A DNA stretch of 49,815 nt from Methanomassiliicoccales archaeon UBA280 (GCA_002499085.1 DAKD01000035.1:1-49815), one strand, 5' to 3'. Numbered from the stretch's first letter, positions 30,539 through 38,283 are shown. Numbers and translations: made by a program. The notes: a model not told the origin generated them from the letters alone.

Positions 30539-31760
30539 GGGCCAGCCCGAAGTAAATATCGGAATGATTGGGCACGTGGACCACGGAAAGACGACTCTCA
30601 CGAAGGTCATAACAGGCACATGGACAGACCGTCATTCAGAGGAAATCAAGCGCGGCATCACAATAAAATTGGGATACGCGGATGCGAGTTTTTACAAATG
30701 CCCCTCATGCGAGGGCCACTCGGCTTATACGACCAAGAAGAAATGCCCGAATTGCGGCAGCGAGTGCAAATTTCTGCGAACCGTTTCATTCGTGGACGCG
30801 CCAGGCCACGAGACCCTGATGGCTACGATGCTGTCCGGGGCGGCGATAATGAACGGCGCAGTCCTTCTAATCGCGGCAAATGACAAATGCCCGCAGCCCC
30901 AGACGAGGGAGCACCTGATGGCGCTGACCATCTCCAATGTGCAGAAAATCATCATAGTTCAGAACAAGATCGACCTGGTGGACGAGGCCCAGGCAATCGA
31001 GAACTACAAACAGATCAAGGAATTCGTCAAGGGCACGATAGCCGAGATCGCACCCGTGATACCGGTCTGCGCCCAGACAGGCGAGAACGTTGACGCATTG
31101 CTCGCAGCCATCGACGAGCTCATACCCTCGCCGAACAAGGACTCCTCCCTGCCTCCTAGGATGCACATAGCGAGGTCGTTCGACGTGAACACGCCAGGCA
31201 CAAGGCCGGGCCAACTGATCGGCGGCGTGCTGGGCGGCACCCTGGCCCAGGGCACCCTGAAGATGGGGGAGGAAATCGAGATAAGGCCGGGCATAAAGTC
31301 CGAGGCCAAGGGCAAGGTACTGTGGACTCCGATCGTGACACAGATAGTCTCGCTGCATTCGGGGAGCAAGAATGTGGATGCGGTTGGGCCGGGCGGCCTG
31401 ATCGCGATAGGCACGAACCTTGACCCGGCCACCACGAAATCCGACTCGCTCATAGGCAAGGTCCTGGGAAAGTCCGAGTCACTGCCGACAGTTCTGCACG
31501 AACTGTCCATGGAAGTCAAGCTGCTCGACAGGGTGGTCGGTGCAATGAACGACCTGAAGGTCGAGACCCTGAACAGCAACGAGCCACTGATGCTGAGCGT
31601 GGGCACCGCGACCACCGTGGGCGTCGTGACCAGTGCCAGGGAGAAGACGGCCCAAGTGAGGCTGAAGATACCGATATGCGCCGAGCCGGGACAGGGCGTG
31701 GCCATAAGCCGCAACATCCTGGGCAGATGGCGCCTGATAGGGTACGGTATTGTCCAATGA
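30528..31760 (+). CDS. eif2g: Translation initiation factor aIF2 subunit gamma
   Basis: GTPase subunit that carries initiator Met-tRNA to the small ribosomal subunit. The 410-residue protein has the G1 loop GHVDHGKTTLTK (residues 15-26), switch and G3 DAPGHE, G4 VQNKIDLV, and the archaeal zinc knuckle with CPSC (58-61) and CPNC (73-76). Domains II and III follow, with RSFDVNTPGTRPGQLIGGVL and EPGQGVAISRNILGRWRLIG at the end. The start lies within eS6; the stop overlaps the PIN gene (ATGA), forming a tight three-gene operon. Confidence 0.96.
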   Translation: MKVEGQPEVNIGMIGHVDHGKTTLTKVITGTWTDRHSEEIKRGITIKLGYADASFYKCPSCEGHSAYTTKKKCPNCGSECKFLRTVSFVDAPGHETLMATMLSGAAIMNGAVLLIAANDKCPQPQTREHLMALTISNVQKIIIVQNKIDLVDEAQAIENYKQIKEFVKGTIAEIAPVIPVCAQTGENVDALLAAIDELIPSPNKDSSLPPRMHIARSFDVNTPGTRPGQLIGGVLGGTLAQGTLKMGEEIEIRPGIKSEAKGKVLWTPIVTQIVSLHSGSKNVDAVGPGGLIAIGTNLDPATTKSDSLIGKVLGKSESLPTVLHELSMEVKLLDRVVGAMNDLKVETLNSNEPLMLSVGTATTVGVVTSAREKTAQVRLKIPICAEPGQGVAISRNILGRWRLIGYGIVQ

Positions 31761-32113
31761 TTTTCGTCATAGCGGACACGAATGCGCTAATTGCGCCCTT
31801 CAAGCAGAAGTTCAATATCGATGCCGAGCTGTCGAGAATACTGGGAGACTACAAAATCCTCGTGCCCAGACCGATAATAGGCGAGCTGGAGAGGCTCGCG
31901 CCCAAGAACATGAACGCCAAGGGGGCGCTCAAGCTGGCGCTGACCAAGGAGATAAGGTCCACAAAAAAGGCCGGGGACGCGGCCGTCCTGGAGCTGGCGG
32001 AGAGCGCCGGCGGATATGTCATGACGAACGACATGGAGCTGATCGGCAAGGCGCGGAAGTTGGGGCTGAGGGTCATCAGGATGCGCGAAGGGTGTCGGTT
32101 AGACATTATGTAG
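31757..32113 (+). CDS. PIN-domain nuclease-like protein (FCF1/VapC9 type)
   Basis: A 118-residue PIN domain. Acidic metal-binding residues are in VIADTNALIAPF, IIGELERLAPKN, AGDAAVLELAE and MTNDMELIGKA. A stand-alone PIN protein just after aIF2-gamma is a conserved archaeal arrangement related to Fcf1/Utp24, with a probable role in rRNA processing (family knowledge and context). ATG 31757 overlaps the preceding stop as ATGA; the longer frame from 31676 is inside aIF2-gamma and is rejected. Confidence 0.88.
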   Translation: MIFVIADTNALIAPFKQKFNIDAELSRILGDYKILVPRPIIGELERLAPKNMNAKGALKLALTKEIRSTKKAGDAAVLELAESAGGYVMTNDMELIGKARKLGLRVIRMREGCRLDIM

Positions 32114-32150
32114 GGCTGACCCACCCATCTTCGCGCCGCACACGAACCTC

Positions 32151-32762
32151 TCAAAGGGTGTACGTCTCGCCCTTCTCAAAAGTCGAGGCCATGTAGTTCA
32201 GCAGAACGTTCCTGTCCTTCTTGAGGTGGGAGTCGTACCACTGGCGGACGACCTCAGCCAGGACTGTGTGGAACTGGTCCATCTCCATCTTCTTGACAGG
32301 CTGGTCGAAAAGCACGTACTGGCCGAATATGCGTTTCCAGCCGGAGTACTTGTAGTAATGCTCGCCCTCGCAGTATTCGAATGTCATGCGCAGGTTCTGG
32401 TTGTCGCCGTCGTTGTAGTACCTGAGCTTGATGGCGTCGCCGACCCTGCCCTGGTCCCGGGTCCTGTCCATTATCTGGATCTGGTTGACGCTGCCGAAGT
32501 CGTATGTCTCCTTGAGGCTCCATTCATACGGATATTTCTCGAACTGGGCGAACTGGGTGTGGCTCGGCTCTATGGAGAAATGGATGTTTATCTTCTCGAA
32601 CCTGAGAAGGACCTTCCAGAAGTCGGATATAAGGGTGCGGTTGAGCTCGCCCTTCTGCGTGGTTTCCACTCCCGATGTCTTCTTCGCCTGAGCCGTCTTT
32701 TTGTCCAGCTCCTTGTCCAGGTTGTCGAACCAGTCCTCGTTCTTGGTGCCTTTGGCAGCCAT
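32151..32762 (-). CDS. Conserved hypothetical protein (203 aa)
   Basis: I do not recognise a named family. The N-terminus is charged and probably disordered (KNEDWFDNLDKELDKKTAQA), followed by a compact domain rich in aromatic residues and strands (FWKVLLRFEKINIHFSIEPS, YPYEWSLKETYDFGSVNQIQ, LRMTFEYCEGEHYYKYSGWK) and a helical end (FHTVLAEVVRQWYDSHLKKD). No signal peptide or membrane segment. ATG 32762 is about 38 bp from TTTTATATG. It is GC-rich like the backbone, so it looks like a resident gene. Convergent with the PIN gene. Confidence 0.65.
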   Translation of the reverse strand: MAAKGTKNEDWFDNLDKELDKKTAQAKKTSGVETTQKGELNRTLISDFWKVLLRFEKINIHFSIEPSHTQFAQFEKYPYEWSLKETYDFGSVNQIQIMDRTRDQGRVGDAIKLRYYNDGDNQNLRMTFEYCEGEHYYKYSGWKRIFGQYVLFDQPVKKMEMDQFHTVLAEVVRQWYDSHLKKDRNVLLNYMASTFEKGETYTL

Positions 32763-32771
32763 AATAATCAC

Positions 32772-33187
32772 TTTATCGTGTAATGCCTCTCTGCATATAA
32801 AAGTTATGTACCCGTAATCTCTTTGCTTTTTAATTGCTGATTACGGGCCACATTTTGAATCTGTTTGATTATAAATTGCTGATTCAGGGCGAATGCTCCA
32901 TTAGCGAGGATTCAGTCATCGCATTCACCGATTGCCATCAAAATACTGCGAGCAGTACGGCCACTCGATTTAACCAACAGATTGTTGCCGTGCCGTGGTC
33001 GAATGCTTTGCGCGAATGAGATGGAGGCGCATTCAACGAGCGGAAGGTAACGGGTGGGGCCATCTGAAGTTCCCCGAAAGGGAATTTGGGCCGAGCGAGA
33101 GCAGCGAAGCGAGCCAGATAGCCGCGAAACGTTATCCACCCATTATATTGACGTGCTCGCCTTGATTTCTGGCTTCACTCAATACAT
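32772..33187. other. Gene-free interval with repeats and possible RNA structure
   Basis: No supported gene between the hypothetical protein and the second miniature element. It contains the minus-strand promoter of the 203-aa gene, a short direct repeat AATTGCTGATT at about 32831 and 32874, and a GC-rich block (about 33046-33138) that can fold: GGGTGG with CCACCC, GGCCATCTG with CAGATAGCC (one mismatch), and a TTCCC/GGGAA hairpin inside. No match to a known RNA family was recognised. Confidence 0.3.
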
Positions 33188-33393
33188 TTTACTGCATACA
33201 TGCCGAGAACGCTCACTCCTTCAGGTGTGAGATGAATCTGCATCAGGAACCGTCAATCCACCGTTGCATGCCGTGAATATATGTTCAAATGAAATCAAAG
33301 CTCATAGGCTTTGATAAATAGGTATGCAACTGCCCTATGGTAAACTTCCAGCCCGGCAACAAACGCCAGCCCTTTTAAGGGCTGGTAGTTTAC
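33188..33393. mobile_element. IS200/IS605-like miniature element, copy 2
   Basis: A 206-bp shorter copy of the element at 26712-27083, with the same left end (TTTACTGCATACATGCCGAG) and right end. Its right end has a perfect hairpin CCAGCCCTT-TT-AAGGGCTGG followed by TAGTTTAC, the form expected of an IS200/IS605 right end. It also has the CTCAC...GTGAG hairpin before ATGAAT. It lies about 200 bp upstream of the eS8 gene. Confidence 0.6.
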
Positions 33394-33595
33394 AAACAAT
33401 AGCCAGAAATATGACGAACTCACGTTTCTCGTAAAAATGAAATCTAGTGAGTTCGCCATGATTGAGCAATGTGAATGCAATTTCAATCACAAAATTCCGC
33501 AATCTCGTACCCCGCAAACTTTGAACAGAGAGATTGCGGTTAGAAAGCATTTTATACGGAATGTTTCTTATGCGCAGTTCCACGAAGGTGATGCA

Positions 33596-33979
33596 ATGGC
33601 TCTGTGGCAAGGAAGGTCAAAGAAGAAGAGCACAGGCGGCCAGTACAGGCCGTTCCGCAAGAAGAAGGCCCATGAAATAGCGCCCGAGTCCCAGTTCGCG
33701 GTGGTCAGGGAAGATACCCACATGAAGATCTACCGGACAAGGGGCAACAACACGAAGGGCCGCATGATGACTGTGAGCTTTGCAAATGTCTACGACCCCA
33801 AGACCAAGAAGGTCCAGAAATCGAGGATTCTCACTGTGAAGGACAACCCGGCAAACCACAACTATGTCCAGAGAAACATCATCAACAAGGGCGCAGTGGT
33901 CCAGACCGAGGTCGGTCTGGCCAGGGTAACGTCCAGGCCCGGCCAGGACGCAGTTGTGAATGCGGTCCTCCAGGAGTAA
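33596..33979 (+). CDS. rps8e: Ribosomal protein eS8
   Basis: Small-subunit protein of archaea and eukaryotes: MALWQGRSKKKSTGGQYRPF, then RKKKAHEIA, TRGNNTKGRMMTVSFANVYD and NPANHNYVQRNIINKGAVVQ. The 127-residue length fits the archaeal family. ATG 33596 follows AAGGTGATGCA and a TTTATACGG about 40 bp upstream; the longer frame from 33437 has no family match in its first 53 residues. Six bases separate it from the SRP19 gene, so the two are cotranscribed. Confidence 0.95.
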   Translation: MALWQGRSKKKSTGGQYRPFRKKKAHEIAPESQFAVVREDTHMKIYRTRGNNTKGRMMTVSFANVYDPKTKKVQKSRILTVKDNPANHNYVQRNIINKGAVVQTEVGLARVTSRPGQDAVVNAVLQE

Positions 33980-33985
33980 GCGGTC

Positions 33986-34303
33986 ATGGTTCGGACCAGG
34001 ACCGACCACATAATTCTGTGGCCAAGCTATTTTGACTCTGCCAATACCAGGGCCGGCGGCAGGCGCGTGCCCAAGGCAAAGGCCACACAGAACCCGACCG
34101 CGGACGAACTTCTTAAGGCGGTGGTGTCTCTCGGGCTGAAGGCCAGCATTCTCGAGGGAAAGGCCTATCCGAGGAACTGGTGGGGCTGGGAGGGCTGCGT
34201 CTCGGTGGAAAAGTCCCTAGCCAAGACCGAGCTCATAGGGAAGGTGGCGCCCAGGCTGAAGCAGATGAGGGAATCGGGCCAGGCCAAAAAACCGACAGCC
34301 TAG
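33986..34303 (+). CDS. srp19: Signal recognition particle 19 kDa protein
   Basis: Binds the 7S RNA and helps load SRP54. The 105-residue protein shows the family blocks IILWPSYFDSANTRAGGRRV, NPTADELLKAVVSLGLKASI and GKAYPRNWWGWEGCVSVEKS. ATG 33986 is six bases after the eS8 stop. The end is Lys/Ala-rich. Its stop overlaps that of the convergent DUF211 gene (CTAG). Confidence 0.92.
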   Translation: MVRTRTDHIILWPSYFDSANTRAGGRRVPKAKATQNPTADELLKAVVSLGLKASILEGKAYPRNWWGWEGCVSVEKSLAKTELIGKVAPRLKQMRESGQAKKPTA

Positions 34304-34587
34304 TCCTGGGGCGTTCTTACCTCGTCGACAAGCTTCTTTCCGGCCACGACATTGTCAACTGAATGGATAACTGCCCCGAAGCCGGAAATGGCCTTCCTCA
34401 CGGCCTCGTAGTCGATGGCATGGCCTTCCATGGTTATCTTGATGCTCTCAGTCTCCTGGTCCACCTCGTCGAGAGTGCAGTTGACCCCGGAAACGCCCTT
34501 CAGATCTGCAAGTTTCTGCGTGATGTCGATTATGGACGGCGTGTGCGGTTTGAGCACGTCCAGAACCAGTCTTTTTATGTCACTCAA
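34300..34587 (-). CDS. DUF211 family protein
   Basis: A 95-residue ferredoxin-fold protein confined to archaea: IKRLVLDVLKPHTPSIIDIT, KLADLKGVSGVNCTLDEVDQ, TESIKITMEGHAIDYEAVRK and AISGFGAVIHSVDNVVAGKK. Structures of relatives show trimers or hexamers with metal or small-ligand sites (family knowledge); no role is known. The start appears to be TTG 34587, as no ATG or GTG is available at the family N-terminus; a TATA-like CAAATACTT lies about 40 bp upstream. Confidence 0.85.
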   Translation of the reverse strand: MSDIKRLVLDVLKPHTPSIIDITQKLADLKGVSGVNCTLDEVDQETESIKITMEGHAIDYEAVRKAISGFGAVIHSVDNVVAGKKLVDEVRTPQD

Positions 34588-34785
34588 AATCTATCCCTGC
34601 TGTAATTCGCTCATTGCGTCCAAGTATTTGAAACTTGCTGAATCCCTCACAATTTCACCCCGGCAGCGTCAGAAAATCTGCCACAAACCATTATATCGGG
34701 GCATAATATTATATATCCCCTTGTCAATAATTAAATATTGGTTTGTGATACCGGGTGAGTACCTAATTAGGATTGGTGAGGAATT

Positions 34786-36198
34786 ATGATACGTTTTGGT
34801 CCGTCTGGCATACCCCTTTCATGCAAGGGCCGCACCCTGAGGGACGGAATCGAGGATGTGCACACCCTCGGGCTTACGGCTCTCGAAGTCCAGATGGTCA
34901 GGGCAAACGCGGATCAGCGGTATGCCACGGAGGACGACATCGGCCTCAAGCCCGTCGATATGGAGAACGAGCTGATAATCGAGGTGCTTCGGGGCGCGGG
35001 GAAGAGGCGGAAGGCAACGACCCTCAGAGAGCCGATCGAGAAGGGGGACATGATTCTCTCAATGATCAACCCGGTGGCCAAGAACTACACGCAGCTGAAG
35101 CAGCTGGGGGAGATAGCCAAGAACCTGGACGTGGTCCTGTCCATTCACACGCCCTATTACATGGACCTGGTTGCAAACAACGATCTCACTGAGCGCAGCA
35201 TGGACAGCATAAGGTGGGCCGGAATACTTGCTTATTTCCTGGACGCACAGATTGTGGTCACACACCTGGGCATGTACGGGAGCTACCCGAAGAAGGTTGC
35301 CACCAAGAACATTACCGCCAACATCGGCACAATCCAGGATTGGTTCACTGAATCGGACATCAGGGTGCCGATTGGCCTGGAGACCAGCGGCCGCCAGGAG
35401 ATTTTCGGCGACTTCCCGGAGATCGAGAAGCTCTGCGAGGACGTGAAAGGTCTCGTTCCAGTCATCAATTTCCCGCATATACACGCAAGGGGCAACGGCG
35501 CCCTGAAGAAGAAGGAGGACTTCCAGGAGCTGTTCGACAGGGCGGGCAGGTTCACCAAGGGCCATTTCTACACACACTTCTCCGGCGTAGAGCATGAGAA
35601 CGGCAATGAAATAAGGTACACACCCATTAAAAAGGGAGATTTGAAATTCGAACCCCTGGCCGAATGCATTCTCGAGAACGATATGGAACTCACTGTGATT
35701 TCGGGCTCGCCGCTCTTGGAGCATGACGCCATGTACATGAAGGTCATACTGGAAAGGGTGCTGGCCAAACGCGAGGCAAAGGCCGAGCGCCAGAAAATAA
35801 AGGAAGAGGAGGCGCCGCAGGCCAAGAAGGCGGCGGCAAAGCCCAAGAAAGCAGCCAAACCGGTCAAGAAGCCCTCCAAGGCCCCGCCAAAGAAACCCGT
35901 GAAGAAGCCGGTCAAGAAACCCCAAAAGAAACCCTCCAGACCGGCGAAGAAGCCTGCCAAGGCCCCCTCAAAACCCAAATCCGGGCCCCCGAAGAAGAAG
36001 CCAGCCAAGGCGCCGGTGAAACCCAAGAAACCCGTGAAGAAGCCTGCGCAGAAAAAACCAGCGTCAAAACCGAAGCCGAAAAAGCCCGCGGCCAAACCAG
36101 CCCCGAAGAAGAAGCCTGCGCAGAAAAAACCCGCATCAAAACCGAAGCAGAAAAAACCCGCGGCCAAGCCCAAGCCTGCCAAGAAGAAGAAGAAGTGA
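34786..36198 (+). CDS. nfo: Endonuclease IV (AP endonuclease) with histone-H1-like tail
   Basis: Residues 1-330 are an endonuclease IV TIM barrel: FGPSGIPLSCKGRTLRDGIE, LSIHTPYYMDLVA, IVVTHLGMYG, GLETSGRQEIFGDF, VINFPHIHARGNG and FYTHFSGVEHENG hold the His/Glu/Asp ligands of the three-zinc site. It cleaves DNA 5' to abasic sites (family knowledge). From about residue 333 to 470 the protein is almost only Lys, Ala and Pro in PKKPAKK-type repeats, like histone H1 or bacterial Hc1/AlgR3 tails, and should be disordered and strongly DNA-binding. GGTGAGGAATT precedes the ATG and a TATA-like ATTAAATATT lies about 50 bp upstream. No frame change occurs between the parts. Confidence 0.88.
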   Translation: MIRFGPSGIPLSCKGRTLRDGIEDVHTLGLTALEVQMVRANADQRYATEDDIGLKPVDMENELIIEVLRGAGKRRKATTLREPIEKGDMILSMINPVAKNYTQLKQLGEIAKNLDVVLSIHTPYYMDLVANNDLTERSMDSIRWAGILAYFLDAQIVVTHLGMYGSYPKKVATKNITANIGTIQDWFTESDIRVPIGLETSGRQEIFGDFPEIEKLCEDVKGLVPVINFPHIHARGNGALKKKEDFQELFDRAGRFTKGHFYTHFSGVEHENGNEIRYTPIKKGDLKFEPLAECILENDMELTVISGSPLLEHDAMYMKVILERVLAKREAKAERQKIKEEEAPQAKKAAAKPKKAAKPVKKPSKAPPKKPVKKPVKKPQKKPSRPAKKPAKAPSKPKSGPPKKKPAKAPVKPKKPVKKPAQKKPASKPKPKKPAAKPAPKKKPAQKKPASKPKQKKPAAKPKPAKKKKK

Positions 36199-36202
36199 TT
36201 GC

Positions 36203-36742
36203 GTGACAAAAGCCGAGGAGCACATCCTGAAAAGAGTCCGGGCCTCCCTGGCCACGGAACAGGACGACCAGCGGGAGTACCTTGTGGAGCACATTCTCAA
36301 GGCCCAGAAGGTCTTCATCTACGGCGTCGGAAGGTCCGGCACGATGTGCAAGGCCTTTGCCATTCGAATGGTCCAGTTGGGCCTGAAGGTCTACTTCATC
36401 GGCGAGACAATCACGCCCATAGTCGAGAAGGACGACCTGGTCATCATAATTTCAAACACAGGCGAGACAATGTCCGCCATCCAGACTGCCAACATAGTTC
36501 GCAGGCTCGGCGCCCGCGTCATATCCATAACTGCCGAGAAGCACTCGAAGCTGGCCCATGCTGCAAGCTCAGTCATCCACATAGCAGTGGACAAGGATCC
36601 GGCCGACAAGGACTATGCCCCCCTCGGAACCGTTTTCGAGATAACTGCGCTGGTTTTCCTGGACGGCATAGTCTCGGAGCTCATGAAGCGCCTCGGGCAG
36701 AAGGAGGCGGAAATGAGGGCCAGGCATGCCATATGGGTGTGA
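36203..36742 (+). CDS. hxlB: 6-phospho-3-hexuloisomerase
   Basis: Interconverts hexulose 6-phosphate and fructose 6-phosphate in the ribulose monophosphate route by which many archaea make pentoses (family knowledge). A 179-residue SIS domain: KVFIYGVGRSGTMCKAFAIR, VYFIGETITPIVEKDDLVII, ISNTGETMSAIQTANIVRRL and PLGTVFEITALVFLDGIVSE are all present. The start is GTG, four bases after the endonuclease gene. The matching hexulose-phosphate synthase is not in the window. Confidence 0.92.
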   Translation: MTKAEEHILKRVRASLATEQDDQREYLVEHILKAQKVFIYGVGRSGTMCKAFAIRMVQLGLKVYFIGETITPIVEKDDLVIIISNTGETMSAIQTANIVRRLGARVISITAEKHSKLAHAASSVIHIAVDKDPADKDYAPLGTVFEITALVFLDGIVSELMKRLGQKEAEMRARHAIWV

Positions 36743-36824
36743 GCCAGAACCACCGGTTCTGGCGACACACCCCCCGCCCACCCATGCTAGAAAGAACCGC
36801 TCACCTTTGAGTTCCGGCGATCTG

Positions 36825-37445
36825 TTAAGCCTTCACGCGCATGAGACCGCCGTACGGGTCATCGTACTCGTCCCAGTAAACCGCGAAATCGACCTTGCCC
36901 GCCTTTCCGGACCTGAGCCTGAATCCCGCAATCTCGAAATGCTGCGGGTCAATGACCACGGCGACATGGTTCGGGCTGACGAATATCCCGGAATGGGTTT
37001 TCACATCGGTATCGGAAAGGAAGCAGCCATATCCGGGATGGGAATGGTACCAGCCCACAATGACATAGTCGAATCCGGCCAGGTCCAGATTCTCGAACAG
37101 TTTTTCGAATCCCGCGGAATCGAACTTTACCGATACTGAAGTCGCGTCCAGGTCTGTTGTCGCCACATCCCTGACCAGTATGTAATCCACGTCTCTCCAC
37201 CGCCTTATCTCGCCCAGAAGCAGGCCCATGACCTCAGTCTTGCCGTCCCTCGTCGAAAGTGCATGGTTCCTCATCTTGGCCTCGGCATGTTTGTTGATGT
37301 ACATGGCCAAAGGCATGTCCTCGGCCATCCTTATCCTCAGCAGTTCCGCGTCCATGTCCCTGAACCAGAGATGCGGCCTGGCATTGGCAGGCGGTTTCAT
37401 GACCTTGGCATCCCTCTTTTCCTCGGAAACTATCTTAACCGACAA
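36825..37445 (-). CDS. JAMM/MPN-domain isopeptidase
   Basis: A metal-dependent deubiquitinase-like protein of about 206 residues. The complete JAMM motif is visible: Glu71 in TEVMGLLLGEI, then H134-S-H136-PGYGCFL-S144-DT-D147 (HxHx7SxxD). The domain also has DYVIVGWYHSHPGYG and VAVVIDPQHF as in Rpn11-like proteins. I choose TTG 37445, which overlaps the E2 stop region with GAGGGGG upstream; ATG 37400 (191 residues) is the alternative and keeps the whole domain. It is third in the Ubl-E2-JAMM operon and would remove the Ubl from targets; because the Ubl already ends in GG, maturation is not needed. Confidence 0.88.
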   Translation of the reverse strand: MSVKIVSEEKRDAKVMKPPANARPHLWFRDMDAELLRIRMAEDMPLAMYINKHAEAKMRNHALSTRDGKTEVMGLLLGEIRRWRDVDYILVRDVATTDLDATSVSVKFDSAGFEKLFENLDLAGFDYVIVGWYHSHPGYGCFLSDTDVKTHSGIFVSPNHVAVVIDPQHFEIAGFRLRSGKAGKVDFAVYWDEYDDPYGGLMRVKA

Positions 37446-37941
37446 TTCTCGGCCCCCTCTTTTCCCTGGGCATGTCAAACGGTACGTAGGGCTCGGCAAT
37501 GAACCTTTCGGATGCCATCATGCAGCTCTCCGACCTGTAGGGATTCATGGGGTTCGGGTTGGCCAGGAGGCTCTCCACGCCCTTGATGAACCCCAGGAGG
37601 TTGGACTGGAAGCTCCAGGAGTCCAGGAGCTTGGTGCACACGTAACCGCCATCCCTGGGCAGCATGATGTTCGGGTGAAATATGGGCGTCTGCCAGCGCA
37701 CTATCGGCTTCTCGTACGGGTATTCGGGCGTGATGATTATCTCCATGCGATGCTCCAACCTGTCCCTGACCTCCCCGGAAACAAGCACAGGGCCCGGGAT
37801 ACCGGCCATGGAAACCTCCAGGGTGACAGGAAGCTGTGAAAAATCCTCGTCCGAGCACTCCACGGGGTAAGCGAGGCTGTACCTGCACATGGCCAGCTCG
37901 TTCACGAGCCTGGAACGCAGAATGTTGGACGGAAGCGTCAT
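37435..37941 (-). CDS. E2 ubiquitin-conjugating-enzyme-like protein
   Basis: A 168-residue UBC-fold protein. The core reads ITPEYPYEKPIVRWQTPIFH, PN (the HPN motif at 89-91), YVCTKLLDSW (candidate active Cys102 and conserved Trp109) and ESLLANPNPMNPYRSES, paralleling the eukaryotic E2 order YPF.PP / HPN / C..IL...W / SLL..PNP.dP. The gap between HPN and the Cys is three residues longer than in UbcH5-type E2s. ATG 37941 lies nine bases after the Ubl stop, with AGGGGCGAT between. It would carry activated Ubl as a thioester. The C-terminus is basic (PREKRGPRIVG). E2 homologues are rare in archaea. Confidence 0.85.
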   Translation of the reverse strand: MTLPSNILRSRLVNELAMCRYSLAYPVECSDEDFSQLPVTLEVSMAGIPGPVLVSGEVRDRLEHRMEIIITPEYPYEKPIVRWQTPIFHPNIMLPRDGGYVCTKLLDSWSFQSNLLGFIKGVESLLANPNPMNPYRSESCMMASERFIAEPYVPFDMPREKRGPRIVG

Positions 37942-37950
37942 GCATCGCCC

Positions 37951-38190
37951 CTAGCCGCCCTCGGGGTCGGGGATTAGCTCCACCACATCGCCGTTCACCA
38001 TCCCGACGTCAGCGACTGTGGCCGCGCCCCTCAGAAGGTTCTTGCCCCGCCTCAGCACGTAAGCGCCCGCGCTCATGCCCCAGTATCCTGCCGCGCTGTC
38101 GATTATCTCGTTCACCGTATTGTCGCCTTCCAGCTCCATGTCGACGGACGAGCCGGACTCCGAACTCTTCACCTTGATTTTAACTGTCAT
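37951..38190 (-). CDS. Ubiquitin-like protein ending in Gly-Gly
   Basis: A 79-residue beta-grasp protein. VKIKVKSSESGSSVDMELEG gives the first hairpin, DNTVNEIIDSAAGYWGM the helix, YVLRRGKNLLRGAATVADVG and DVVELIPDPEGG the rest; the layout follows ubiquitin (FAGKQLEDGRTLADYNI, LRLRGG). The protein ends exactly at Gly78-Gly79, so it is ready for adenylation. It is the first gene of the Ubl-E2-JAMM operon, with GGGAAGAG before its ATG and a weak TATA box about 35 bp upstream. It could also act as a sulfur carrier, as some archaeal SAMPs do, but a neighbouring E2 favours conjugation. Confidence 0.85.
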   Translation of the reverse strand: MTVKIKVKSSESGSSVDMELEGDNTVNEIIDSAAGYWGMSAGAYVLRRGKNLLRGAATVADVGMVNGDVVELIPDPEGG

Positions 38191-38195
38191 GCTCT

Positions 38196-38208
38196 TCCCG
38201 AATCGGGA
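38196..38208. promoter_or_regulatory. Palindrome TCCCGA-A-TCGGGA at the Ubl operon start
   Basis: Perfect 6-bp arms around one base, 6-18 bp upstream of the Ubl ATG, where the transcription start should lie (a weak TATA box, CTTTTTAC, is at 38223-38231 on the minus strand). The half-sites match those of the thioredoxin promoter repeat. Confidence 0.4.
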
Positions 38209-38260
38209 TTGCGGTGCGGCGTAAAAAGATTGCCCTGCGCCACCTGAGCATGCTGAATAT

Positions 38261-38283
38261 TTCGGGACTACATTTATCCCGAA
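38261..38283. promoter_or_regulatory. Inverted repeat TTCGGGA-N9-TCCCGAA over the thioredoxin TATA box
   Basis: Perfect 7-bp arms (38261-38267 and 38277-38283) enclose CTACATTTA, whose CATTTATC is the likely TATA box about 31 bp before ATG 38305. A protein bound here would block TBP, so this is a plausible operator. Confidence 0.45.

Noticed and set aside
35840..36190. Repeats in the endonuclease tail as a CRISPR or tandem DNA repeat
   Set aside because: Units are irregular in length, have no spacers and stay in frame; they are protein-level low complexity.
35568..36209. Gly/Phe/Ala-rich minus-strand frame of 213 residues
   Set aside because: Antisense of the Lys/Pro/Ala tail of the endonuclease; composition is a pure artefact of that repeat.
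36825..38190. Ubl as part of a molybdopterin or thiamine sulfur-carrier locus
   Set aside because: No MoaE, ThiG, MoeB or related gene is adjacent, while an E2-like gene and a JAMM gene are; sulfur transfer as a second role is not excluded.
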